From Diadema setosum (Eukaryota; Echinodermata; Echinoidea; Diadematoida; Diadematidae): DNA of 64,000 nucleotides. The notes beneath the pieces are model-generated. The model saw only the letters and a program-made list of their open reading frames with translations, did no database searches and was not told the DNA's origin. Each line of letters begins with the position of its first letter. The first letter of the stretch is position 1. The position numbers and the translations under genes are program-made. The stretch spans positions 186,001-250,000 of the forward strand of contig CM067077.1 in NCBI GenBank assembly GCA_033980235.1, written 5' to 3'. Positions 11,611 through 22,300 of this stretch are shown here, piece after piece.

Positions 11611-12315
11611 GAAAAGTAGTTAGAGCAGATATCAACATAGAGTTCTACATGCAGATGCCGGATGGTGCACGATGCCTCATTTGGAACTTGCACTACATAC
11701 AAATACACACATGGGACTGTTATTAGTTGCGGAACTATCTACGATACATATCACACGTTTTAATCAGTTTAAAGCCAAGAAAAAGTTACTAAATGACGCA
11801 TTCAAGCCAAGTTTGAGTAAACTCACCACTAGATATTCTGGCGTGTCGTAGCAATTCCACCAGATGCGCGAAAATTCCGAAGAAATGTGTCACCCTTGTA
11901 GCTGGTGAATTAGCTCATGGGCGCGGACATTTTAGATAGCTTACTACGCATGCGTGTACTGTCCGAAGTACAGTGTCTCGGACAGTTCTCGGACAGTTCG
12001 CGAGAGTGTCCTCCTTCGTGATATACTATACGATGTCATCACAGACAATTAGAAGTACTCGACCTACTATAATTCATTATTCAGCATTATGCCCCTCACA
12101 AATGAAAGCCCTCCGAGAATCACTCTAAAAAGCATATTCGTTGGAGAGGATTCGTAATTATAAGTGTGCTCAAATAATGGAGAAGTATCAAGAATGGTTG
12201 AGTATATCCACCTTGCCATCAAGGAACTTGCCTAAACTTGTGCTTCCCTGCAGCATTCATCTATGAATGTAAATTCAATGCAAAGATTCTCTGATATTAT
12301 TAGGTAAGTGAAGAC
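11611..12315. other. Non-coding spacer with a CpG-richer patch
   Basis: No gene recognised. Around 11925-12010 the sequence is unusually CpG-rich and contains repeated CTCGGACAGTTC units and a GCATGCG palindrome. It could be a promoter, but no downstream exon was found to support that. Confidence 0.4.
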
Positions 12316-12737
12316 TTAAAAGGATGCTACAGTTTCCGTTGAGAATGGGTTTGAGGTTTCCAACGTTTCTTGATGACGGTGATTTTTTTTTCTTTAGATA
12401 ATTAGAAACCTCTTATATTACGAAATATGAGAGAGCATTAATTTGAAGACGAAACTATAATCAAAGTTTACTTGATGAAAATTGATTTTGAAATGGCTGA
12501 GATATCCAAAACAAAGCAATCCTAATAAGATTTGGGACCCACCTTTTATCAGAATCGCTTTGTTTTACTTGTTTTTTGATATCTCAGCAATTTTAAAACC
12601 GATTTTCATCAAATAAACTTTGAAGTCCTCCTATAGATTTGGAGGCTTCTTAACATTTCATGAAGTGGTTTCGAAATATCTCGCAAAAAGTTAAAAGCTG
12701 AATTCTCACCTCAACCAATACTATACCATCCCTTTAA
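12316..12737. mobile_element. Diverged copy of the palindromic TTAA MITE
   Basis: The element spans 12320-12733 between TTAA at 12316-12319 and 12734-12737. It has the same internal landmarks as the 8810 copy: GGCTGAGATATCC near the centre left, its near-complement TTTGATATCTCAGC on the right, and matching arms with CTCACCTCAACCA before the right end. More substitutions than the 8810 copy suggest an older insertion. Confidence 0.75.
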
Positions 12738-13032
12738 AATCACATTCAAAGCTCACGAGGAAAAGAGGAAGTTACAAAATTTTTCTTTTCTCTGTTTTGA
12801 TTGATTGAAAAGATTTTATTTTCTGCATTTCATATTTTCTTTCAGAATAACAAAAATAACAAAGGCAGGTTCAATTACTCAAATACAATTCTGAAAATTA
12901 TTGACATATTACATAGTAAGTCATATTTTGTATGTAAAGACAAATGAAACGTTAAATAACATACAAAATGTTTATATGGCCAATAATGACTTAATTCACA
13001 GTACAATATATAATATATACATATGATGCAGA

Positions 13033-13072
13033 GGGCCGCCGTTATAAGCCGTGCTTGAACAGACGGACAGCC
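13033..13072 (-). other. LINE 3' UTR hairpin, copy a
   Basis: On the minus strand: outer arms GGC and CCGT paired with ACGG and GCC, then a short internal loop, then an AAGC-ACG-GCTT inner hairpin. It lies about 230 nt upstream of the LINE tail and is the most diverged of the five copies. Confidence 0.5.
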
Positions 13073-13361
13073 AGAGTTAAATTACCATTTTTTATTGTAG
13101 TACTTGAACACTAATACAGATGGGCCATGTTAAAGTGCGTGTAAATCCAGTTTTATACAATTACTTAGTAAACAGGAGTGGTGCCTGTGAGTGAGTGTGC
13201 AGGTGATGAAGCGCGAAAGTGTTGATGGTCAGCACTTCTAAGAAAATGATTGGATATGTTATAATATGGGCGAAGGGTCAAGCAGCAGAGTAAAAGAGAA
13301 GGAAAAGGGGGTGGACCAAATATTGCCTTGTTGTTGAGTATAAGAGGTACATGTTTAATGA

Positions 13362-16356
13362 TTACTGTACCGTATGATATTGTGCCAAGAAATATTTCTT
13401 TGTATTTGCCTTAAAGGAATAGAGAGATGTGCACTGTTTTATGTGGAGAGGGAGTGAATTCCAAATATCAGGCCCGTTATGCCGAATTGATTTTTGAGCT
13501 AATAGGAGTTTAGGGTTATTCAAATGGAAATCATTACGATGGCGCGTGGGGTAAGCATGGACATCCCTGTTAAGGGAAAATGCGTTGTGGAAGAGTGGGA
13601 GTAGATTTTGCGTGTATTTGAACATAAATATTGCTGTTTGAAATTTGTGTATATCGTCAACTTTAAGAACTTTTAGTCTAAGGAATAATGGATCAGTATG
13701 TTCTAGATAATGTGAGTTGGTACATATTCTTATTGCCTTTTTCTGTAAAAGAAAAATTACATTTACTTTGGTTTTATTACAGTTTCCCCAGACAACATTA
13801 CAATATTAATGTACGGTAAGATTAATGCATTGTATAACATAATGAGTACTTTTTCCGTTACAAAATATTTTAATCTCCGAAGTATTCCAATGGCTTTGGA
13901 TATTAATGTGGTTATATTGTCAATGTGGTTATTCCAATTTAAGTTGGAGTCAAGGGTTACCCCTAAGAACTTGGTTGATTTTTTCCAATAATGGGCATAC
14001 CATCAATAATAATGTTATTAGGCATTATCGGTTGCAAATGTGAAGTATTGAAGTTTATAAAACACGTTTTATCTATATTTAGTGATAATTTATTGCATTT
14101 GAACCATGTAGAAATTTTTGCAAGCTCAGAATTAAGTATATCAACTAGTGTGTTTAAACAGTTGTGAGAGTAGAAGACACTGGTATCGTCCGCGAATAAT
14201 ACATAGGTGAGAAGGGTTGAGGAATTTATGATATCGTTGATATATATAAGAAAAAGTAGAGGTCCTAAAATGGATCCCTGTGGTACACCGCAAGTAATAT
14301 ATGACTTAAACGAGGTACTTGAATGAAATGCTACGTATTGCTGACGTTGGGATAAATAATCTCGGAACCAGGAAAGAACTATTCCTCTTATGCCATAATT
14401 ATGTAGCTTTTTTAATAAAATTCCATGGTCTATTGTATCAAAGGCCTTGCTCAGGTCCATAAAAACTCCTATCACGTGCTGTTTGTTCGCAATAGAATCG
14501 ATAATTTTGTCATAAGTTTGAATGATTGCAAAATCTGTAGAAAAGCCTTTGCGAAAGCCAAATTGGTTAGGATTTAAAATGTGGTTATCAACCAGAAACT
14601 TATACAAACGTTCATGTGCAATCTTTTCAAGGATTTTGGAAATGACGGGCAATAATGAAATTGGACGATAATTCTTTATTTGGGACGCATCATCTTTTTT
14701 GTGAATAGGGATTACTTTCGCAATCTTTAAAGAATTTGGGAAGATCCCAGTAGATAATGATAAGTTACAAATATGTACTATGGGGGTTACTAAAAAATGT
14801 ATTATTTGTTTTAGTAAATGCATACTTAATCCATCGTGGCCACAAGATCTACTCGACTTAAAAGATCGAACAATATTCAGTATTTCATTTTCATTCGTGG
14901 GAGTAAAGAATAAAGAATTATTATTACTTTCTGGAAGGTAATCTGTAAAATTTCCAGCGTTTGGAAGTATTGTTGAGGCGAGATTGGGGCCTATGTTGGT
15001 AAAGAACTTATTAAAACAATTTGCAATGATTTCAGGGTCGTTAATATCTTGATCATTTTCGGAAATAACGGTCGGGAGTTCTTTCTTTTTATTCTTAATA
15101 AGGTCATTGATAGTTCGCCACAGTTTGGTTTTACTGTCCTTATTTGATTCTAGTATGTCTGAATAATATCGCTTTCGAGATGCCCGGATTAATGTGGTTA
15201 CTGTATTTCGATATGTTCTGTATTTTGCTTTGTTCTGTGGTGTTGGTTTACGTAAGGACATTTTATATAAGCGATTACGGGTGAGTATAGAACGCATTAG
15301 CCCTTTGGTAATCCATGGTTGTTTTGTTTTTGCGCGATTGTTCTTATTAAGTAAGGGAATACGATTATTATAATAATAAAGAAATTTATGCAAAAACATT
15401 TCGTAAGATAAATTCGCGTCATTGACCGAAGTCACATCTTGCCATTGTTCGCGTGATAAATCAGATATTAATGAATTAATATTTTCGTGAGATTCTTTTC
15501 TTGGCGTTCTATAGCATTTTTGTTTTGGTTGAACGTTTCCAATCTGCTCGTGAATGGTAAATATTGGAAGATGATCAGATATATCTGAATAAAGTATGCC
15601 ATTAGTATAGTTTTTATCAATAATGTTAGAGAAGATGTTGTCGATTAAAGTCTCAGTTGACGTGGTGTTACAGATTCTCGTAGGCTTATTAATGTGAGGA
15701 TAAAGACTACTTAATGATAATGTGTTATGAAATCTAGAAGAATTATGGTTTGTCGTACTTAGTAAATCAATATTGTAATCCCCCATTAAGAACAAACTTT
15801 TATTTTCATGAATAATTGTATTTGAAAAAATTTCAATGCTGTCTAGAAATAAATCTATTTCGTTATTTGGTGGTCTATAGATGATACCTATAATAATATT
15901 TTTAGTTTTATCATTTATAATTTCGACGAATAAGCTTTCAACACAATTGATGGATAAGTCAGGTCGGAGTTTGTAACGAAGTTGATAATGTATATACAAG
16001 GCTACTCCACCTCCTCTTCCAGTCCTTCTATCTGCACGAATCATATCATAATTTTGAATACTAAACATATTTGGGGAGACATAATGCAACCAAGTTTCAG
16101 AAATTCCTATTACGGAAAAGGCAAAATGGTGAAGAGAGTTTAAGAGCGTTTCGATTGATTCAAAGTTCTTATTCAAGCTTCGTGAATTGATATGAATGAG
16201 GCTGAAGTATTTATCTATGGAAAAACTGTGAACAGATCGACTGTCATTTCCAGTTTGGGGGCAAAATTCGGAATTGAATTCGTCAATTGTGAAGTATTCA
16301 CTATAATGATCTGTTAAATATTGGTCCTCAGCTTCGTGTGCAGGTTCGTTATTCAT
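13362..16356 (-). pseudogene. LINE endonuclease-reverse transcriptase, frameshifted near the C-terminus
   Basis: The main open frame (16356 down to 13963, 797 codons) holds an apurinic-type endonuclease, with INSRSL near residue 56, SETWL at 86-90, GIIYRPPN near 157, GDYNIDL at 192-198 and SDHLP at 260-264. A reverse transcriptase follows, with NYRPISLLP near 562, DLSKAFDTIDH at 634-644, GVPQGSILGP at 690-699 and FADD at 721-724. All catalytic motifs are present. The frame breaks at a run of six T (+ strand 13979-13984), where one extra base would continue the typical KFLGVTLD region. A second indel lies near 13808. The remaining C-terminus is open again at 13625-13362, with HAYPTRHRN and GPDIWNSLP motifs. 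Homopolymer indels could be real decay or sequencing error. The motifs fit the CR1/L2 group; the exact clade is unresolved. Confidence 0.85.
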
Positions 16357-16400
16357 TATTCAAAGGAGAACACGACGGAAGAAATGGAGGCCATTGAACA

Positions 16401-16636
16401 CAGACGCGCGTCGTACTGTGGGTGAGTGCAAGTGAGTGAGTGGAAGGTTGCCTATTGTGTGTGTGCATTTTGCAAAGTCGATTACACGACTATTGTTATT
16501 CGCTTTTTATATAGGCCTTTGTATACAATTGTATGTTCGATGTCATTATTTCTGCCTTGGCTACGGAATGGCAGCACTTTTTCATACCAGCAACGAAGTA
16601 GGTTTAAAACATTATGACAATCATAATGATAACTGT
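16401..16636. other. Non-coding spacer between LINE and array
   Basis: No supported gene. Short frames on both strands here are extended by the adjacent homopolymer tracts and are not credible. Confidence 0.4.
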
Positions 16637-16693
16637 GGGGGGGGGGGGGGGGGGGGCGATGGGGGCGGTCGTCCCCCCCCCCCCCCCCCCCCC
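16637..16693. repeat. G20 tract facing a C21 tract
   Basis: Twenty G at 16637-16656, a 16-base spacer, then 21 C at 16673-16693. The two tracts are mutually complementary and could form either a hairpin or G-quadruplexes on both strands. Length may be unreliable in the assembly. Confidence 0.8.
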
Positions 16694-16699
16694 TAAGAT

Positions 16700-17487
16700 T
16701 TGGACCGGGGATTTGGGAGGCGGGGAAAAAATGCTTGTATACTGTATGCATGCACATGAAGCGGGTCTCCTTTGCAACCTTTCATCAAATAAGATCATAT
16801 TTGTTTTTTGAAACTTTCACTCAAAGTGTGCACCAGATCGTTGAATTTCAATTCAAAATATGCAAAATATCTCGTGCTTGGGAGGGGGTATCCCCCTCTC
16901 AAACCCTCCCCCTCTGTGCCTCTTTCCCTAGCTTAATACACTTTTTAGATTTACACAAAAATATATGAATAATTCTGAGTGCACAAGACTTATCACTTAT
17001 TCCGAAAACTCAGAAGTTCCCTCATGTACAAGGGGAATTTCACCTTTTAATAGACCCTTTCCTCCCTCAGTCTCCCCCCCCCCCCTCCATCAGTTTTTTT
17101 TTTTTTAAGTTTTTGTTGTTGTTGTTGTTTTTTTTTTTTTGGTGATTTCCCAAATATTCCATCAAATATGCGTATACAAGATATCTCAATTTCAACCTTA
17201 AAAAGGCGAAAGCTCCATAGTAAGGGAAAGATGGAGATAACACTCGCCCTCGCCTTCTCCCTGCTCGCCCGCCCCTCCCCCCCCCCCCCCCTGCATAGAA
17301 GTAGACTGTGGCTACACTTTGAACATAAACAGTTTTCCAAATATGACACAAAATGTGCGCACCAAAACGTTAAACTGCAATCAGAAAATTATACAGAATC
17401 TCCTTCCACAGACACTTCTCTTCTGTTTGACAAATTTCCAGATATTCCAACAAAAGTGTGTGCCAGATTGTTGAATTTCAGTTCTAA
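16700..17487. repeat. Diverged tandem-repeat array, left part
   Basis: Degenerate units share a GTGTGCACCAGATCGTTGAA block, a short stretch ending in AAAAGC, and a GGGAGGGGG...CCCCCTC near-palindrome. They match units at 24088-25345. The array was continuous before the LTR retrotransposon at 17493-24082 inserted into it. No coding evidence. Confidence 0.65.
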
Positions 17488-17492
17488 AAGCT

Positions 17493-17687
17493 TGTCATGC
17501 ACCAACAGAACACCCGTCAGCACCGACATAACATCTGTCATACACCGACAAAACATTCTTGGATCAGCACCGAATGACTGCAACTGTTCACGCCATGTTT
17601 GCCAACTCCAACTCTCATGTCCCGAATGGACACTTTTATTCCACCCCACCCTGGTTTCACCAAGGCACATCACGGTTCTCCGTCACA
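17493..17687 (-). repeat. 3' LTR
   Basis: 195 bp, begins TGTCATGCACC and ends CTCCGTCACA on the + strand, which gives TG...CA ends in either orientation. I see no difference from the copy at 23888-24082 on side-by-side reading. Confidence 0.93.
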
Positions 17688-17698
17688 CCTCCCCCCAA
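17688..17698 (-). other. Polypurine tract
   Basis: On the minus strand TTGGGGGGAGG directly abuts the 3' LTR, the expected place and composition for the plus-strand primer of reverse transcription. Confidence 0.75.
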
Positions 17699-19356
17699 CA
17701 AGAGGAAAGTTATGAATGTAACTTTTCGACTATAAACACCTTCGTTGTAAGGCTTGCTTCACTGTTCGTGCGTACTGTTCAGCTTACACGATTACAAACT
17801 CAAATAGTTTTGTGTTGTTTTCTCACAACCTCACCTAGCATACTACACTTATAATTACTGATTTTGAGCCTTATCAGAATCAGTTAACTCCGGCATCAAT
17901 TGTCCTTTTTTAGAACAATACAATGTATATGAAAACTTGACAAGCCCCCTACAAAACATGTAAATACACAAATCAACAGTCTACAGTAATACACATGTGA
18001 AACCGTTTTCAACGAGTGCACATACGAGTGCACATAATATGGAAAGATTACACCAAATGTAATCAATCACTTCTCCAGTAGTATCAATATTTTGACTGAG
18101 ACTGTGCTTTCTGGTAGTCTCGACTGTAATTAGATCCTCACATATTTGACCAATAAACTTCAGGCATGAATAATGTATATCTTTTTTTTTTTTTGGTAAC
18201 ACATACACTTCATCTTTAAATGTGGAAACCAAACATACACTTTCTTCCTGAAATTGTTCTGACTGTTGCAAAGATATGTCTGTTTTTCCAACACAAACTT
18301 TCACTGGAGTTTCACTGAATGTGGTAACAGCACACATTTCTTGATTATAACAAAATCGTATTTAAACACGTCAACACATGTGTACATCTACTCAATGTAC
18401 TTGCTAATACATTTTATACTTATGTCAACTCTGCGTCATAAGTTAGCCAAAACAACAACAAAATTTTAACCATCGGACATTTCTTTTTGTCCTTTCACAC
18501 ATATGTACTGTCACGCGATAAGATGTTGTAATATATGTGCAAACTCTGGAAAATATCGAGATCATACTCGACACACAAATGTGACTCTGTCACTTTGTAA
18601 CGAAATACATATACAGGTTATTAATTTACAAAAGTGACATTATAACATCTTGGCTTCTTTATGCCTCACTGTCACTCAACACTTTTTCCATTTATACAAA
18701 ACAACACAAATTCTTGTGTTTTAACACAAATCGGTTGATATAAAACTCATAATTTGATCAACAGTTTTCCTGTGACTGGCCGGTTGTGTTTTGCTTTACT
18801 GTTTTTGCATTTGCTAGCATTAACTCGGTAACGTATCGGTATAGATACAAATATGAATCATTTTACTCTTTGGATTACATTGAATGAAATCACAATACAT
18901 GTAGAATTGTGCAACTGAAGCACAACTTCCACTGTAATCTTACACACCACAAATGTTGTATCCTGGCGCTTCCTGTAATGTTGGGTTTTCAAAACATCAT
19001 ACAATGCTTGGCGTGTAACACATCATCAAATTTTTCAAATGATGTCTCCTTATAAAGACAGAATATTGTGTACTAGTACTTTCTCATACTTCCTAGTATC
19101 ACTCACATTATACTGTTTTCGTTTATAACAAACATGATTGGCATAAATACAATTTCTTCCTTCACAGATCCTTGGGAAAGGAAGAAAATTGAACGAAAAT
19201 ACATAAACACATGTATACATTGTTATGTACACACAAAAAGTCAACATCAGTTTCTTGTCTGTTTTGAGTCTTGTTTGAAATGTTCTCCTTGATTTAGGTT
19301 TCACTGTAGATTTGAGATTGTTATCGTTCGGCAACATTATCAACGCGTACACACTT
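17699..19356 (-). other. 3' non-coding region of the LTR element
   Basis: About 1.66 kb between the stop codon of the Gag-Pol frame and the polypurine tract. Minus-strand frames of 118 and 100 codons are present, but neither resembles integrase, envelope or any recognised domain. No integrase catalytic core was found here either. Confidence 0.6.
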
Positions 19357-22300
19357 TCAAACTCGCGACAAAGCGTCTGCTAATTTGTTGTCCTTTCCTG
19401 CTATGTGCACAATTCTCAGTGGGTACGGCTGGAGAATCAAACTCCAACGGAAGAGACGCTGATTCTTGTGCTTGAAGCGTTCTAAGAATGTCAATGGGTT
19501 ATGGTCAGTGTACACCACGATGTCTCTTCCACCGTCCAAATACGCTTCGAAATGTTGCACCGCTAGAACGACACTAAGGCATTCCTTCTCCACAGTTGAA
19601 TACTTTTGCTGATGGCGATTCAGTTTTTTGGAGAAGAAACACACGGGTTTGCTGTGTCCGTTGTCGTCGTCCTGAAGTAGCACGGCTCCTACTCCTCGGT
19701 CACTAGCATCCGTAGCTAGCTGGAAGCTCCTCTCGAAGTTTGGTGCGATGAGCACGGGATCGTTCATGAGGACGGCCTTCAGCTTCTGGAACGCATCCTG
19801 GCAGCTCGCCGACCACTGGAACGTTGTACCCTTTTTCAACAGGTCCGTCAAGGGCACCACCAGGTGACTGAAGTTGGGAACGAATCTCCGGTAGAATCCG
19901 CACATTCCCAAGAAGCGCTGAAGCTCCCGTTTGGATGCCGGCACTGGGAAGTCCACGATGGCTCGGACCTTAGCATCTCGTGGTGCGACGCTACCTCGGC
20001 CTACCATGTGACCTAGGTAAGTCACACAAGCTTTCCCGAACTCGCATTTGGCCAGATTCACCACGAGTCCTGCATGTGACAACCTCTGGAACAGCTCTCG
20101 AAGATGAGCAACATGCTCCTCCCACGTATTGCTGAAAACCAACACATCGTCTATATAGACAACACAGTTATCATGACCAGCAATAACTCGATTCATCATC
20201 CGTTGAAAAGTTGTGGGGGAATTTTTCATCCCGAAGGGCATGACACGACACTGGTATAACCCGGAAGGCGTGACAAACGCCGAGATCTCTCTTGCATCCT
20301 TGTCTAATGGCACCTGCCAATACCCTTTCATCAAATCCAATTTGCTGACATACTCAGCACTTCCTACCCGATCAATGCATTCCTCAATCAAAGGAAGCGA
20401 AAACGAATCAGTCTTGGTTATGGTATTGACCTTCCTGTAATCGATACAAAACCTGGACGTTCCGTCTGCCTTTGGGACTAGCACTACAGGGGAACTCCAG
20501 TTTGAATTACTAGGCTCTATGATTCCATTTGCAAGCATGAAATCTATCTCCCTATCCACCTGTTCTCTCTTAGCAGGATGAATCCGATATGGATGCTGCT
20601 TAATGGGTGCATTTTCACCAACATCTACCGTATGAACAGTGTCTTTCGCACAGCCCAATTTATCACTGCAAACCTCTGGAAATTCCTGGAAGATGTCGAC
20701 AACATCTTGCCTCTCCGAATCAGACAAATGACTGAGCAGTAACTTTGGATTTTCTAGTGCCTTTGAGTTCTCTACTCGTGGAATCATTCCTGACTTGAAA
20801 CTCACACTCTGAGAATCTGGAGCATCATGTTCAAACTCTTCTGCACTTTTCTCAGCACTGTGTACGACTCTCTCACTCACAACTGCACCTATGTCTTCTA
20901 CCATCACACGGTTAAATAACTCCTCAAAAGCCGGAATAGGAATCAACGGCGCAGATCTAATGGCATGTTGTGGTTTTCCTACCACTTGACATTTATGACA
21001 CGTTCGACAAAATTCAGACACATCCTTTCTCATCTTGGGCCAGAAGAAGTGAGTTCTGATTCTACACAAAGTCTTCTTGACACCCATGTGTCCGGCCATT
21101 GGAATTTCATGTGCAAGACGTAGAATTTCCTTTCGATACGGCGGAGGAACAACTATCTGGTCTACAATCGTCCAGTCCTCATCTGCGGGACGATCTGGAG
21201 GACGCCATTTCCTCATCAAAACACCAGACTTTACATAGAAACATTCTGGCACTCCCTTCGCCTCATCTACAGTCAATGCACCCTCTCTCAACTTCAACAA
21301 CTCCTCATCTTCCATCTGTGCTTTGATTAAAGCTGGCTGACTGAACACACCTTCTTCCCAACTTTGTTCTCTTTCATCTTCACTAGTCACCTTTCCAAAG
21401 AATGTGTCACCAAGAGAAATTTCACTTTCAGACTCCTTTCTCTCACGCTCTGCTTCACTTGCTCGAAACCTTGTGATAGCACATGTTGGAAATACTTCTG
21501 GGAATTCATCAACCAGTTTTTCAGTTTCCTGCTCGTACACTGGGACTTCAGAAACAACCGGAAGGACACTCACTCGACCTCCTGCAAGGTCATTACCAAG
21601 CAAAAACGAAACTCCATCCATAGGGAGAAATGGAACAATTCCCACAATCACTTCCCCTGAAATCAGTCCACTATCCAAATTCACTCGGAAAAGAGGGACC
21701 GCCTGAGTTCCTCCGTTGACATCATGTATCAGTACTTTCCTACCCGTGTTACAGTCTATGGGCATACTCTTCACATCTCCTACCATGAGGGACTGTGTAG
21801 CTCCAGTATCACGAAGGATGACAACCGATACTCTAAATTCAGCAATGGTAACTGTACCCTTGGAAATGAAGTCCTTGTACTTTTCATCCACACGACGACT
21901 TGAACATGTATCTGTCATTTTTGAGACACTGCTTTTCACATTTAGATGACGCTGTTCATCATTTACACTTGACTTAACAAAGCCATTGGTGGCTGTCTGG
22001 TTCTGTTTCTCTTTTGTTTCAGCATCTGAACTGTTCTGTGTACGTGTGTCTGCATGGACTAAACCATGTGTTGCTTTTTGCTTTTGTTTTTCCTTTGCTT
22101 CATTTTGTTCCAGCAATCGCCTACATTCAGACTTAATGTGACCCGTTTTCCCACAGAAAAAGCATCTCACTTCTTTGTATTGAGGCCGTGGCGATTTTGG
22201 TCGCTCTTTCTGTGATTCAGTCTTTACTTTATCCCTGCGTTCACTATGACTAACGTGCCACTTTTGAGTGTCAGGATTTCTCAACTGATCAAACTTCCTC

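Larger units (their letters stand above)
12797..16400 (-). mobile_element. CR1-like LINE, nearly full length
   Basis: Reading on the minus strand, the element has a short 5' leader (about 16357-16400), one long endonuclease-reverse transcriptase frame, a C-terminal region broken by indels, and a 3' untranslated region. It ends in a short CAATCAATC-type tail near 12797-12812 rather than poly-A, as in CR1/L2-type elements. A separate ORF1 is not seen, so the copy either lacks it or is 5' truncated. The edges are estimates. Confidence 0.75.

Noticed and set aside
16604..16811. Glycine- and proline-rich frames
   Set aside because: Produced by the G20 and C21 tracts.
17168..17854. 228-codon plus-strand frame
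   Set aside because: It crosses the 3' LTR and array sequence on the strand opposite to the element; the LTR part repeats at 23764-24090, as expected of a shadow.
17981..18337. 118-codon minus-strand frame in the LTR element 3' region as a possible extra gene
   Set aside because: No resemblance to integrase, envelope or chromodomain; T-rich low-complexity sequence.
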